From contig CM037869.1 in NCBI GenBank assembly GCA_021292105.1, positions 40,503,530-40,567,529 of the forward strand: a DNA stretch of 64,000 bases, in the 5' to 3' direction. Numbering within the stretch: position 1 is the stretch's first letter; each line of letters starts with the position of its first letter. The position numbers and the translations under genes were made by a program. Source of the stretch: Anadara kagoshimensis. Taxonomy: Eukaryota > Mollusca > Bivalvia > Arcoida > Arcidae. Positions 1 through 11,520 of the stretch are shown here, piece after piece. A model generated the notes under the pieces. That model saw only the letters and a list, made by a program, of their open reading frames with translations, was not told the DNA's origin and made no database searches.

Positions 1-223
1 CATGTTACTAGCAAGGATTTGCAATTCCCATGTCAAAAATGGCGTCATTAGAATCCGCGCTAAGTTACATCACCACATACTTGTTCAATATGTACAGTCT
101 GTAAGTGTTGCTATGTGAATAGCGTGAATTTACCATTTCCGTGTAGAAAAAACAATCACCAAATCATTTGACAACAGGGAGGGAAACGTCAGGTTTCTTT
201 TTACGTCAAATTGCAGTGAAAAC

Positions 224-484
224 TAGAAAAACTGTGAGTCACAAGCTCACAAAAAATACCCCCCGCTCCCAAAAATCCATCGGATCAAATTTTTAAAAGA
301 AGGTGCACATCTGCATTATATCACAAAGATTGTGTAAAAGTTTCATGAAAATCCATTGAAGGGTTTAGGAGGAGTTGCGGATAAGAGTTAGGTGCCCTAA
401 GATGTAATGGAAGGACGGACGGACACACGGACGGACACCCCTATCACTATATACCCCCCCCCCCACTTTTTAAGCGGGGGGTTT
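224..484 (+). repeat. Repeat G copy 1
   Basis: The segment begins ACTAGAAAAACTGTGAG, runs through GGACGGACGGACACACGG and ends with a C-run and TTTTTAAGCGGGGGG. A near-identical copy lies at 25551-25822. The GGACGGAC...TATATACCCCC ending is, from memory, a common non-coding repeat in mollusc genomes. The C-run and G-run at the 3' end can pair as a hairpin. No coding capacity. Confidence 0.75.
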
Positions 485-1063
485 ACTAAACTTTACATTA
501 AGGCTATGCCAAGTTTATGTTTACGTTGTCGATGCGATTTGTAAGTCTTGTCTTGTGACAATTTCCGGAAATACACAGAAACAATAGCCGTCATTGGAAA
601 CCGTTATAAGTATTCATACAAATTAGTTTCAAATACAAAATTGCAAGAAACGACAGAAGGGTTCGGCAGCCTAGTTGTAACATTCAAATATTCAGTGAAA
701 CAAAAAACAAAAAACAAAATATTGTAGAGGGGCTAAGTCCTGACCCACAAGGCACATGCATAGGCACTTAGTGCCCACCTAGAGGAAGAACAACAAACGG
801 TGGCGGTGACTTCTTGTTCTTTTGACCTTTCTCTTTGTTTAATGTTCAATTTTCTTCACACCAGGTAGACCTTTATATGTCGTACTACCTGTTGACTTCC
901 TGCTGCGTTTGATTAATGGCGGTCTCTATTACCCGTCCTCCATAAGACGGATGTTTAAATTATCGCCCTTTGTGTATTACGTAACCAAATATAGGAGTAT
1001 CTTACCCGTATAATTGCTCATGATTATTACAGACATTCTTTAGAAGGTCATATGGTCATTGGG
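485..1063. other. Unassigned intergenic DNA
   Basis: No open frame or recognised element. An (A)nC-rich stretch lies at 700-722, followed by a GC-richer segment (GGGGCTAAGTCCTGACCC) that could be the end of an unrecognised retroelement, but nothing else supports that. Confidence 0.5.
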
Positions 1064-1300
1064 TACAGATTTGTCGAAAAACTGGGCACTAACGAAATGA
1101 AGTCGAATATTGGTAGGCTGTCGAGAGACCGAAATATGGATAGCTAGTTACCCAAAAAGCTGTCGATAGAACAAAATAGCAGCTGTCGAGATAAAGATAT
1201 CAGCTGCCGAAAATCTGTGTCGAGGTAAAGCTAAGGAGGGGTCCACATGAGCTGTCGATTAATTTGGTTGGTGTTAAACTTTCGACAGGTCTGTACTGTA
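1064..1300. mobile_element. MITE-P copy
   Basis: Left end TACAGATTTGTCGAAAA, right end TTCGACAGGTCTGTACTGTA. The interior carries the family's repeated AGCTGTCGAGA and AGCTGCCGAAAA words. TA at both edges fits a Tc1/mariner-type 2-bp target duplication. Non-coding and non-autonomous. Confidence 0.8.
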
Positions 1301-1960
1301 TGTAACAGTTTAAACAGCCTGAGGGATCGGGGATGATAAATCGGGTGGGTAGTCTTTGAGGGTATTATCTGCCATTATGAATGCTGGAAAACTAATCCTT
1401 TCAGTAAACTTTGATTATTTTTACACTCCGATAGGTTGTTTTGTTAAAATCAGATAATTCAATACCAGTAAAAATAAATCTGTCATTTATCCAAATATTT
1501 TGTTACGTTTATTAAGATATAAATATTATAAATACCGTTATATATACTGTTAAGCCCTTTGATATTATTCATCTCAAATTCTTGGTAATTTCTGTCATTT
1601 TTTTTTACTTATTTATATTCATTTCCGCTTAAAAGAATTTTATTAAGCGACTTAAAACAAAAACACCGAAAATTAGGTATTTTGATTCACAATTTCAATG
1701 TGGGAGGGAAAAATTATGGTTATACCCTCAACTATTAAATTCTCTATGTAAAATTTTTGAAAAATTTGTTTTTATAAAAAACTTTGTAAAAATAAAATGT
1801 TAAAAATTACTTAATTAGTGGGTTTTTTTTTTTTTTTTTTTTTTGGTGTTTTCAAGTCAAAGCTACAATTTTAGTGGGGTAATAGTCTTCATAGTTCCAT
1901 TTGCTAAACAACATAATATCCATAATAATTACAAGTTTTACCTATGGTGCCTATGGCGGG
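1301..1960. other. Unassigned AT-rich DNA with poly-T
   Basis: Very AT-rich. A T-run lies at about 1821-1843. No element or gene seen. Confidence 0.5.
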
Positions 1961-1964
1961 CTGG

Positions 1965-2040
1965 ATTCGGTAGGTGGCCTGGTAACTTGGTAGAGGCTGG
2001 TATTGGAAATGTCTGGCTTTGATCCCCGGATTTGCTTTTT
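1965..2040 (+). repeat. Possible tRNA-like SINE head
   Basis: GGTAACTTGGTAGAGGC resembles an RNA polymerase III box A, and CTTTGATCCCCGG about 30 bp downstream resembles box B. The spacing fits a tRNA-derived SINE head. The body after it is not recognised. A decayed tRNA copy is the alternative. Confidence 0.4.
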
Positions 2041-2230
2041 TCACCCATCTGTTATATTTTGTCTTCATCTTACAAGAGGGAATTGGCCGACCAACTACTT
2101 GGTAGAAATGCAGATTCTTTCGATTTAAAGGTAGTTGAATAGAAAAAGGGAAGGCAGCAATGTGGCGGACTGGGGTTGTTATATGGTCTTGTAATAGAAG
2201 AAACGGCATTTGATACCGATCAATCGTCAA

Positions 2231-2947
2231 ACTACAATCCGAAAATCAAAGTAAAAGCTTTGAACCACTGTAAATACAAACATGTTAAACTCCACCTAGA
2301 AAGTGAACCCAGGTGCCCCGGAAGTGCCTAGCTACCTACATACGCCATTTTCTCTAACGCAAATTTTTCCGATATTCGCTATCAGAAACGCAACACTTGA
2401 CACAAATAGTAATGGTGGTTATTTTATATTTGAAGTTAGACTTAAACAGAAAATTCAACTTTTTATATCTAACATGTACATGTATGTTGATAAAATTTTA
2501 AAAATTTAACTGCTTAAAAAATGTGAAGAATTAATTAAAATTCTTAAGTGGGTCCGCTAATACGCCTTTTTATATATAAAAACCTAGGTCTTTAAAATGT
2601 TTTGCTGTAATGAAAATGCAAATATGTAATGAACACTTGTTGAAGCTTTTTAAAGAAACACTGCATACACTTAATCTAGATCAGATAGTTTCGCATTCCC
2701 GTGTTAGGTAATTCAAAAAATGTAACGCAAGTATTTCCTTTGAAACTAAAAATAAAAATGGTCTAATTACGGATTAGAAGTTTTTTCTCAAATTTACAAA
2801 ATTACTGAAAACAATATATCTGTTTATAATTAAGTACTTGCGTTTTTAAAGGTAAATTGCGAGTTTCGAAAAACAAATAATATTTTATTGCAATTTTCAC
2901 CTATCGTTAGCCCGTCTACCTTGAATTATTTTTTTACCTATATACAA
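2231..2947. other. Unassigned AT-rich DNA
   Basis: Only a chance-length open frame (68 codons) and AT-rich sequence. ACATGTACATGTATG occurs near 2472. Confidence 0.5.
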
Positions 2948-3171
2948 CACAGACCTGTCGAAAATTTAACACTAAACGTGTGAATAAGTGCGGAATCGGA
3001 AGCACATATCGGCCGTCTCGTAAGAAATATTTCGGGACCCGCCATTATATTCGTATCTATCGGCAGGTTTTTTCGGGGAAAAGCAATCTATATCTCGGTC
3101 ACCTGGTAGCCGAGCTTCGCTGACTTCTGGGCTTCGACCCAGTGTAAAACTTCCGACAGGTCTGCACTGTA
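2948..3171. mobile_element. MITE-P copy
   Basis: Left end ACAGACCTGTCGAAAATTTA; right end AAACTTCCGACAGGTCTGC followed by ACTGTA. Interior in the GGCAGGTTTTTTCGG orientation. It is followed 25 bp later by another copy of the same family. Confidence 0.8.
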
Positions 3172-3196
3172 CCTTGACTGAGTATTTTGTGCACGG

Positions 3197-3755
3197 TACA
3201 GACCTGTCGAAAGTTACACAACAAACTAACGAAGTAGTGCCGGGTCGGCAGCACATCCGTTAGCAATATCAAGACAGTTTTTCAACACCCGCTGTATATC
3301 TCTCGGCAGGTTTTTCGGCGAAAAACTATCCATATCTTGGCCATTCGAGTTGAGAGTAATTGTGTTTAACGTCCCAGTCAAGAATATTTCACTTATATCG
3401 AGAAGTCGACAGCTATAGGCCAAGGTGCAGAAATTTTTTCTGTGCGTTGCGCTGATGGCATTATACAGCAGGGTTCTTTAGCGTGCCAAGCCCACCGTGA
3501 CACGGGACCTCGTTTATTTTAAGTTCCCATCCGAAAGAACCGTGATTTTCATTTCGTAATGTCGAGTGCTTGGCTAAAGAACAGTCACTACCCGCTTTCA
3601 AGTTTTAGGTCAGACCCGGCCGGGGATCGAACCCACGACCTCCCACTTACGGAGCGAGCACTCTACCGCAATGGTCTTGGCCATTCGAGGGCCGAGCTTC
3701 GACTCCTTTTCGTTAACCCTGTGTACAACTTTCGACAGATCTGTACTATACTGTA
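3197..3755. mobile_element. MITE-P copy split by a SINE-A
   Basis: Left half TACAGACCTGTCGAAAG and right half ending TTCGACAGATCTGTACTA are separated by a complete SINE-A at 3350-3675. Without the SINE and one copy of its target duplication the element is about 220 bp, the normal family length. This dates the MITE as older than the SINE. Confidence 0.85.
3350..3675 (-). mobile_element. SINE-A, complete, with 14-bp target duplication
   Basis: On the minus strand: tRNA-like head with box B GGTTCGATCCCC, a body containing GGCTTGGCACGCTAAAGAAC, and the 3' domain CTCGATATAAGTGAAATATT. Direct repeats CTTGGCCATTCGAG flank it at 3336-3349 and 3676-3689, marking a retrotransposition event into MITE-P. 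Short open frames here are repeat sequence, not genes. Confidence 0.92.
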
Positions 3756-4087
3756 TTTCAAGGATAAACAAAAATATGAGAATTTTGGTTAACTAAATAT
3801 TACACCAAAAATAATTCAGAAACACGAGACGGGTTCTTATTGCGTGCAGGTGGGACGTAATTTCGCCCCCATGCCCGAGGCTTCATTTATCAAATTTTAT
3901 TTAAAATCGCTGAACCATTTCGACCCAAATCATGTTAAAATCTTGTACCCAAAATAGCTACCCATTTCATAGGATAATGATTAAAATGGCGGTAAGGTTT
4001 GCACGCATAAACCCATACTTATTTAAAATACGCTTCTGCATTTGGCGTTATATAAACTGCGGTCAAATACTTTGTAAATTGGTTTGT
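3756..4087. other. Unassigned intergenic DNA
   Basis: No element recognised; open frames here are of chance length. Confidence 0.5.
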
Positions 4088-4330
4088 TTGTGTGGAGTGG
4101 AGTGGAGATATGGAGTTTACATCTCGGTCAAGATTCTTTAACTTATATCCAGACTGTCAGTTCTAAGATAGTGGAGGAAACCAGAGTGCCCGGAGAAAAA
4201 CGCCAATCTGGCAAGCGAACTTACAAACTTTTCATCCGAAGATCTGTCCAGAATGGGATTCGAAACTAAGCGGTGAGAGGGATTGTGATCTTAAATTCGC
4301 TATTTAGACCAATAGGTCAACGACTCCCAA
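4088..4330 (-). mobile_element. SINE-L copy
   Basis: Read on the minus strand: a diverged tRNA-Leu-like head (about 4330-4240, box B TTTCGAATCCC), then the body words CTGGACAGATCTTCGG and TTTCTCCGGGCACTCTGG, then a decayed 3' domain ending in GGAGT/CCACTCC repeats at the left edge. Older than the SINE-A at 3350. Confidence 0.75.
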
Positions 4331-4587
4331 TTAAGTGAAAGGCTTAATGTTCAAATCAATGTCGATTCTGAAAAAAAAAATAGTTTTGAAGGTTAGACCA
4401 AAACTTGGTTTCAGAAATGCTAGTAAAGGCCCTTCAGAAGGCCCAAACACTCTGTTTCGGAAATACGATAACTTTTCTTTTAAAAGGTCTAAGCAATTGG
4501 TTTCAGAATCAAAGGAAAAGGTCTTACAGATAGCAATACCCGCATTTATTCATTTGATGCAAACCTCCTGTAGCTAGCTGGTAGTGT

Positions 4588-4589
<2 letters not shown>

Positions 4590-4628
<39 letters not shown>
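4590..4628. repeat. (TA)n microsatellite
   Basis: About 39 bp of uninterrupted TA, self-complementary. Confidence 0.97.
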
Positions 4629-4632
<4 letters not shown>

Positions 4633-4824
4633 AACATCGTTGTTCATTGTCATAAAATTACTTTACGAAAAATCCCCTACACCTGATGGTGTCTCGATAT
4701 ACGTGGATTATTTTAAACTAGAACGCACTAACTGTAATTCCGTGTTTTATAGTATGCCATTGACGAAAAACAAAAACCAATGAAACATGTTTGAAAAATA
4801 ACTGCAAAATTTCTACACCTGGTG

Positions 4825-5280
4825 TGTTACGCCACATAGCGGTGTTGCCACATAAACGCGCCCGACACGTCTATGCGGGGAATTTCAACGCATAAAGAGG
4901 TTGGCCACGTTTATGCGGGGACTTTCAACGTATAAAGATGCGTTGCTTATATGCGGCGCAAGGCTGCCTTTTTTGACGCATAAAGAGGACTAATTTTAAC
5001 GACTCAGTATGAATTTAAAAAAAAGTTTAAAAGAACGTTGGTGGAGACATTAATAATGACGACGACGGTGACAATTGAGAATTTAGGTTTTTGTTGATGC
5101 TGGTAATAGTAATTGTAAGGAGGAGGTGGAGGATGACGACGGGGACGGTATGAGCCAACGAAGATGTTACCGTCGTCGTGCCGACGGCGGTGGCGATGGT
5201 GACTGTAATGTTGATGGTCGTTAAATTGTGAATTTGGCAGAAGTTCGACTTTTGCTTTTAATAATAATAATAATAATAAC

Positions 5281-5322
<42 letters not shown>

Positions 5323-5547
5323 CATATAGTGATGACAACGATGATCATCACGATGATAGTGATGGTGGTGGTGTTTTAGTGAATGTGGTAATAATGATGG
5401 AAGTGTAGGTGATGATAGTAAATGTTTTCTTTATGCGGCGGAATGTAGCCTTTCTGTCGCATAAAAGTGTCAATTTTATGCGTTGAAATTCCCCGCATAG
5501 ACGTGTTGGAACACGTTTATGCGGCAACACCGCTATGTGGCGTAACA
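4825..5547. mobile_element. 723-bp TIR DNA element in the 137-bp satellite
   Basis: Ends are perfectly inverted for over 20 bp (TGTTACGCCACATAGCGG / CCGCTATGTGGCGTAACA). The homology continues imperfectly through CTATGCGGGGAATTTCAACG. CTGGTG is duplicated at 4819-4824 and 5548-5553, and removing the element restores a normal satellite unit. The interior holds ATG/GTG-rich simple sequence and a TAA/TTA inverted tract. No transposase, so non-autonomous. Superfamily not recognised. Confidence 0.88.
5258..5323. repeat. TAA/TTA inverted microsatellite
   Basis: (TAA)n directly followed by (TTA)n, so the strand can fold into a long hairpin. Lies near the centre of the 723-bp element. Confidence 0.9.
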
Positions 5548-5938
5548 CTGGTGGTGTCTCGATATAAGTGAAGTTATATTGAGCTAGAACGCACTTAGTG
5601 TAATTCCGTGTTTTATAGTATGCCATTGGCGAAAAACAAAAACCAATGAAACATGTTTGAAAAATAACTGCAAAATTTCTACACCTGGTGGTGTCTCGAT
5701 ATACGTGAAGTTATATTAAACTAGAACGCACTTAGTGTAATTCCGTGTTTTATAGTATGCCATTGGCGAAAAACAAAAACCAATGAAACATGTTTGAAAA
5801 ATAACTGCAAAATTTCTACACCTGGTGGTGTCTCGATATACGTGAAGTTATATTAAACTAGAACGCACTTAGTGTAATTCCGTGTTTTATAGTATGCCAT
5901 TGACGAAAAACAAAAACCAATGAATCATGTTTGAAAAA

Positions 5939-6437
5939 TGTGTAAAACCGATCTAACCCACCTTAGCCGTATTTAAGTGGAATATCTGAAGCATTTTAAT
6001 AAGATTTCCGAAAATTGATCCCTGGACTAATCTCGGAGAAAATTACCTGGACATTCCCCAGGTAAAAAATCTAATTATATTTCCTCTATAATCACCAACA
6101 AAATTAAATATACAGGTATGAGTTTAGATTAAAAACCTGTAAAACAACACTTGTTTCCATAAAAATGTCATTACTGGTTTTTTTTGCGAGTCGTGTGAAA
6201 CATCTGTGTGTGCTAAAAAGTTAAAACAGGATCAGGTTCGAGCTCGTTTTACAGACATAGGAGATCTCGTTCCCATAGCTAATCGCAGTGACACTCATAT
6301 ATTTTCTTTTGGGTAGTTGAGAAAATTTAATCAACATAAAATTAATTAAGGGGTTGATCAATATTTTGATTACTAAGAATCGTTTAGTGGTGAGTAAGGA
6401 GAGGAGAGTTTTGAGCAGGTGCTCCTTGCAAATTTTA
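5939..6437. other. Unassigned intergenic DNA
   Basis: No gene or recognised repeat. The open frames are negligible. Confidence 0.5.
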
Positions 6438-6562
6438 CCACTCAGTAACTCATTTGGTTGAGTACTCGCTTCATATGTGGGTTCGAACCCCGGCCGGGAT
6501 CTGACTAAACCTTGAAGAAAGATAGGGACTGGTCTTCAATCAATCAATCAATCAATCATGAC
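6438..6562 (+). mobile_element. SINE-A head fragment with (TCAA)n tail
   Basis: Box A-like TCAGTAACTCATTTGGTTGA and box B GGTTCGAACCCCGGCCGGG, followed by CTGACTAAACCTTGAAGAAA and then (TCAA)n at about 6536-6559. The middle and 3' domain of SINE-A are missing. Either an internal deletion or a shorter variant. Confidence 0.75.
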
Positions 6563-7460
6563 GTGTCTGATTCGTAAAGACACTCCCTCTGAGCATCCGT
6601 TCTCACATTCTGCAAAATAAACAAGAACCTGGCTTGGCCTAGGGCATTTGGTTTCTTGCAAAATTATGCCATATACACACCAACTAACCAAATAAATGCC
6701 ATATGCCTTTTTTTAATTTTTATCAATAACAAACACATTTAAAAAGGTATATGATAACATTAAAAACATTTAAAGACAGAATGTCATTTGACATACCATT
6801 TACCATTTTTAATGACTCAAATGTTGTCATGTGCAAATTTTTGAATATTTTATTTTATAATGTATTTAAAATATCACCACATCATAATTATGACATTTTC
6901 TTAATTTATTATATGGTTTAAGTTTTATAGTTTCTACATTTTCCCAAACACATTTTTCAAAAACCACTCTGGTGATTAAAAATTCAGCAAGGATAGAAAA
7001 CTTAACCAAAACTAGTGATCTGTGCGACTTGACATGGAATTAACATTTGATAGCAGACTCTGTAGTTCTATTGTCCAATCTTGGACATTATATCACCTTG
7101 GGGAATACCCCTTCTTAAATAACTGTTCTTGGAGCATGTTTGGATTTTCATTAGAGTTCTGTTAATCAACTGAAACCATTGTTATTCAGGATTTAACCAT
7201 CTCATCCATACAGCAAATTCATTTCGAATTCTGTCCCCGTAACATTAAAATAAAAACAACCAATGATTTTCGATTTTCTCTGAAACAATTCTCTCTCGGG
7301 GCTTGCTATCCTTTCGTCTCAAGCTACGTGGAAAAGACGTTTTACATTTACTATTTGTAAAGGTATTTGTGTTTCAGGATTTTGAATTTCAAAAGGGCAT
7401 TATTTCAGAATTCGCCAGAGAGTTCACGGTGTTATATCATTGTTGTTCTAGGTATATAAG
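6563..7460. other. Unassigned AT-rich DNA
   Basis: No gene, tandem repeat or known element recognised. Confidence 0.5.
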
Positions 7461-7461
7461 A

Positions 7462-7476
7462 TATTGAAGTGTTTAT

Positions 7477-7532
<56 letters not shown>

Positions 7533-7605
7533 TGGATAGTTTATCTAAGAGAAAGTATTGAAGATTTTATCTAAGAGAGAGAGAGAGAGAGAGAGTTTGC
7601 CATAG
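7462..7605 (+). repeat. (GA)n compound repeat with duplicated flanks
   Basis: GA runs at about 7480-7530 and 7577-7595. The preceding phrase TTTATCTGAGAG / TTTATCTAAGAG occurs three times (7464, 7540, 7566), with TATTGAAG before two of them, so the GA run was duplicated with its neighbours. Confidence 0.85.
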
Positions 7606-7883
7606 TGAGAGGAAGTTTTGCAGAGAGAAAGGTATGGATGTGGGGGTGGGGTGGGGGGGGGGCTTATAAGACAGGGGAGAGGGAATTTTGGAAAGAGAAA
7701 ATGGCTTGTTAAAGTGAAAGGGGGGTTATCTGATTGAGATTTAAAATAATGTACAAATTTAAGGTAGCAACATGTTTTAAACCTGTTACAATGACCACCA
7801 GTTTTTTATGAAGTTGAAAAATAATAATGAATAAAAATGGTCATGTGCTACTTTTGCATGCATTGTTTTCATTAAAAAATTAA

Positions 7884-8066
7884 TACAGTTAAACCTGTCT
7901 ATAAAGGCAACCCTAGGTAACCAGTAAAAGTGGCCTTTATGGGCAGGTGGCCTTTATATACAGGTTCAAATAATATGGATAAGGAACAGTTAGGATATCA
8001 TTCTACTGGCCTTTATAAGCAGGTGATTGTTATATAGAGGTGGCCTTTAAGGCAGGTTGGACTGTA
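7884..8066 (+). mobile_element. MITE-Q copy
   Basis: TA then CAGTTAAACCTGTCTATAAA at the left and AAGGCAGGTTGGACTG then TA at the right. The interior is a near-palindrome of GTGGCCTTTATA words. The TA duplication and CAGT ends suggest a Tc1/mariner-type non-autonomous element. Confidence 0.88.
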
Positions 8067-8089
8067 AATAAAAAGAGACATCAACCATC

Positions 8090-8290
8090 ACAATCCCAAA
8101 AGCTAAGGTAAAACTTTTAAAACGTGTTTTAAAAGAAGTTAACATGCTCATCCCACAATTCTAAAAAGCAAAGACAAAACTTGTAAGCAATGTCTCCCCC
8201 CCCCCACCCGCGAACTTCTACCGGGGGGAGTGAGGCCGGGTGCTCTGGAAGGGTTAGCATCCTTACAGTTTAACTAGCTACACAGCTATA
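8090..8290 (-). repeat. Repeat K copy
   Basis: Minus strand carries the family phrases CACCCGGCCTCACTCCCCCC and GAAGTTCGCGGG, then a decayed AAGCAAAG/CACAATCCC stretch. A C-run lies near 8191-8203. Non-coding. Confidence 0.65.
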
Positions 8291-9485
8291 AGAAAACAAT
8301 GCACAAATATATGACCAAAAAACATGTGTTGAATATAACTTAGTAATGAACACTGCAAAAAATCTCGTTAACTGATAAAAAGAGAGAAAATGCAAGGCAC
8401 AAAAAAACGCGTTAAATAAAAAGCAAAGGATGTAAAATGCACACACAATGTCAACCATTTCTTAACAACTTACATGTGTTTTACTTGAATTATTTAAAAA
8501 GAAGAAGAGACAAAAATCCGTTTAGCGAAAGGATACTTAAACAATGCACATGTGTTGTAAGTTAACTTTTTTTAATTTCAAAAAAGAAAAAAAAATGCTA
8601 AAGGATATTTTAATCAGTCTAAAATTTTATTTTGTTAACAAAATCTTACTTAGATTTAATTAAATAAGTCGTTATGACCTTTATCCTGAAGAAAAAAATG
8701 ATGTTAACTTATTCAAACAACAAAAATGACATAAAAAACCAATTGCGATAGAATTCAATAAAAATTGTGAGATCGGGGTAACGAACCAGGCACAAGGAGT
8801 CTGAAAAATAAACATGGACGATAACAATGGCCGATTGTCGAAAAGTGGCGAAGCGAAGCGTTTTACGACATATTAGCACGCCCATTTTCAATGAATTTGG
8901 TTGAATGAAATTCAAAACTAAGTGATATTAAAAACGTTTTATCATATATATTTAAAATATAAGGGTTGTTATCTTTTATTTATTCTTATAACTGTAAATA
9001 AACTCAAAGAAAAGTATTTAAAATGATGGCGATTTAAAACCAACTTTTGATTTGAAAAATTCTGAAATGTAAACAGGATCTATTGAAATGATTTTTCACA
9101 AAATAGATAATTACATATTATACCATGGAGTTTTTTAAAAATCTAATCCACGGGGTTTCTTTAAAAGGGTCTTTTATATCGCAAAGATTAGGAACACTTG
9201 AAAAATTAAAATTGTCCCAATTTCAGAATCCCTGGGAATTTTTTGTCTATTACAGAGCGACAAGTGTGTAAAAAAGCAATGACCTGACGTGACCTTGGAC
9301 ACAAATAAAGTCTGTTTAGGGTGGAATCTCAATTTTATTAATATTTACAATTTTTATAGTTTTTCCCCACTTTATAACAATCCACACTCTGTAGTATCCT
9401 TCTTTTTAATTTGGAAATTCCTATTAAGTTTTACGTGGGAAAATTTTTCCATTTTTCCAACCCCTACTTTATTCCATATTTTTGG
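8291..9485. other. Unassigned AT-rich DNA
   Basis: No gene signals. Frames of 60-68 codons on both strands lack any recognisable motif. Confidence 0.5.
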
Positions 9486-9486
9486 A

Positions 9487-9779
9487 TAGATAATAATAAT
9501 AATAATAAAAAATAATTCAAGTTCAAGTTCAAAATATTTTATTTAAGTGTCATATAAAAGCTACAATATACATCTAAAAGATAACTACTACATAATTGCT
9601 ATATAAAAAGCTTTTGCATCCAGCCTAAAAGACTTATAAGACACATCAAACATCATTTATACTATTAAAACACATCAATTAAAAAAAAAACGAAATTGTT
9701 CTAATAATAATTATGAATAATAATAATAATAATAAATAATGCTGTCATCTGTTGTTAGTTTTGGTGGTTGTTGTCGTTA

Positions 9780-9829
<50 letters not shown>

Positions 9830-10018
9830 GTTATTACTTTACGCAATGCAACGAAATAATAATAATAATAATAATAATAATTAATAATGAGAACAAAATT
9901 AGTTTTGTCCACTATCTTAATTTCAACAGAATTTCATTATATACCGTTTACAATCAATAATCAATAATTTTTAAGTTAAACAATTTGGCACATCATTGCA
10001 TTTGTTTTTAAGTTTTTG

Positions 10019-10055
<37 letters not shown>
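9487..10055. repeat. Cluster of TAA/TTA microsatellites
   Basis: TAA runs near 9490, 9717 and 9856-9886, and TTA runs at 9778-9832 and 10018-10054. The opposite polarities can pair with one another. A possible antisense LINE 3' end (AAATATTTTATTTAAGTGTC, 9530) precedes them, weakly supported. Confidence 0.85.
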
Positions 10056-10056
<1 letters not shown>

Positions 10057-10758
10057 AAATGTAGTTTTGTCATTCCATTTTTTCATTGTGAATTTTATCA
10101 TTGCATTTGTTTTTAAAAAGGTATTTGACAGCTGTTTAATTTTACCATGCATTCCTTTAAATGCAATATATAATTTCATTCAATGATGATGCATTGCATA
10201 CAATTCCGAGGCTATAATTTTTCCAATCATTTCTCTCAATGCAATATAAATGTTATTTCATAAATATCCCAAAAAAACTGAGACTACAATATACAATATA
10301 TCTGATTTATTGACAGACAACATTACATACAACAGTAAATATTTACAAATTGGATATTTGTCAACCGGAGGGGAAGGATCGGGGGGAGGGATGGAGGGTT
10401 TTGTAATCAGAGATCTTAGCTTACATATTTCTTTATACCGTATATTTACTGATAACATAAAAAACATTGTTTTAAAAATTGAGATAACATTGTCATTTTA
10501 TTGGTAATCGAACAAGGGTAATGGCCCTAATCTTTGTCCAATCTCGTATGTGCCATTCATCAAATACCCGTATCTATCTTCACGGTTAGCGAACAGAACT
10601 GAATAATTATCAGATAATGCAATATTATATATCTCCACAAATGTACAAATGTACTTCAGAAAATGCTATTAAAACTGTATTTCCTAACCGTTAGTTAGAG
10701 ACCATTAATTACTAGAGTTATGGACATTCCTGTCCGGGCCATTAGTGGTATAAAAGTA
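10056..10758. other. Unassigned intergenic DNA
   Basis: AT-rich; an 85-codon frame overlaps an opposite-strand 69-codon frame. Neither has recognisable motifs. Confidence 0.5.
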
Positions 10759-10984
10759 TACAATACAGGCCCGTCGAAAATTTAAAAATAACCTAACAAA
10801 TCGGTAGTTCATCTCGATCCCTCGTTAGCTATATCTCGACAACGTTTCGGAAGCTTTTCTCTACCCCTCTGTAGCGTTTCGGCCACTGCCTATCCATATC
10901 TCATGATCAGCCGCCACCCAGCACCCGAACGTGAACTCCCTTTTAAATAGCCCATTGTTAAACTTCCGACGGGCCCGTACCGCA
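10759..10984. mobile_element. MITE-P copy, diverged
   Basis: Left TACAATACAGGCCCGTCG; right AAACTTCCGACGGGCCCGTA. Interior words GTTAGCTATATCTCGACAAC and CGTTTCGG match the family. Compensating-looking changes (GGCCCG / CGGGCC) keep the ends complementary. Confidence 0.75.
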
Positions 10985-11334
10985 GCAAAGGCTTTTAACA
11001 TAACTGTAACGTATTAGATAACCGTAATTAAATGGTCATTGTAATGGTCATTCTAGTGGTCATCGTAATTACTTTGAATTACTACCGCGGTCTTTTGATT
11101 TAACCCGAAGGTGACAATTGAATTTACACCTTCCACAGATTTAGTAGGCGATAAAATTTTCACCTACATTGTTGGGGCACGGATTAATTGAAATAAATTT
11201 GCCGAAAAAAGAAAAATATGAAAATTAATTTATCGAAGATGATAGATGTGAATATTATTACAAATTCCATAAATTCATAAAACAATGCCGCCGCCACCTC
11301 ACCCCACCCTACATCAGACACCATCTTGTTTCGA
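10985..11334. other. Unassigned intergenic DNA
   Basis: Includes a short series of TAATGGTCATT repeats (about 11025-11070) and nothing else recognised. Confidence 0.5.
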
Positions 11335-11450
11335 ATTTCAGTGTGTGAAAGTTTGTCATTTCGCTTATCAAAAGGTGATTTTCTCCGATTACCCCTTAAC
11401 TGACTGGCTCGATATAAATGAAAAAATCTTGAATGGGGCGTAAAACACCA

Positions 11451-11452
<2 letters not shown>
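11335..11452 (+). mobile_element. SINE-L 3' fragment
   Basis: GTGTGAAAGTTTGTCAT, then TTTTCTCCGATTACC and the 3' domain GGCTCGATATAAATGAAAAA...GGGGCGTAAAACACCATTA. The tRNA-like head is absent. A TA microsatellite grows directly from its 3' end. Confidence 0.8.
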
Positions 11453-11454
<2 letters not shown>

Positions 11455-11510
<56 letters not shown>

Positions 11511-11511
11511 G
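11455..11511. repeat. (TA)n microsatellite
   Basis: About 57 bp of TA with one break, abutting the SINE-L 3' end. Confidence 0.95.
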
Positions 11512-11520
11512 TTTAATTAC

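Larger units (their letters stand above)
4679..5938 (+). repeat. 137-bp tandem repeat, four units
   Basis: Units start ACACCTG(G)TGGTGTCTCG and end near CATGTTTGAAAAAT. The first (4679-4824) is cut by a 723-bp element; the others start at about 5546, 5682 and 5819. Units 2-4 are nearly identical (period 137). Each contains CTCGATATA(A/C)GTGAA, close to the shared SINE 3' domain. Confidence 0.9.

Noticed and set aside
1904-2230. 108-codon minus-strand frame
   Set aside because: No recognisable motif, and it overlaps a probable tRNA-like SINE head.
9530-9740. LINE 3' end on the minus strand
   Set aside because: Only a TTTATTT-type similarity to LINE ends; no coding or copy support.
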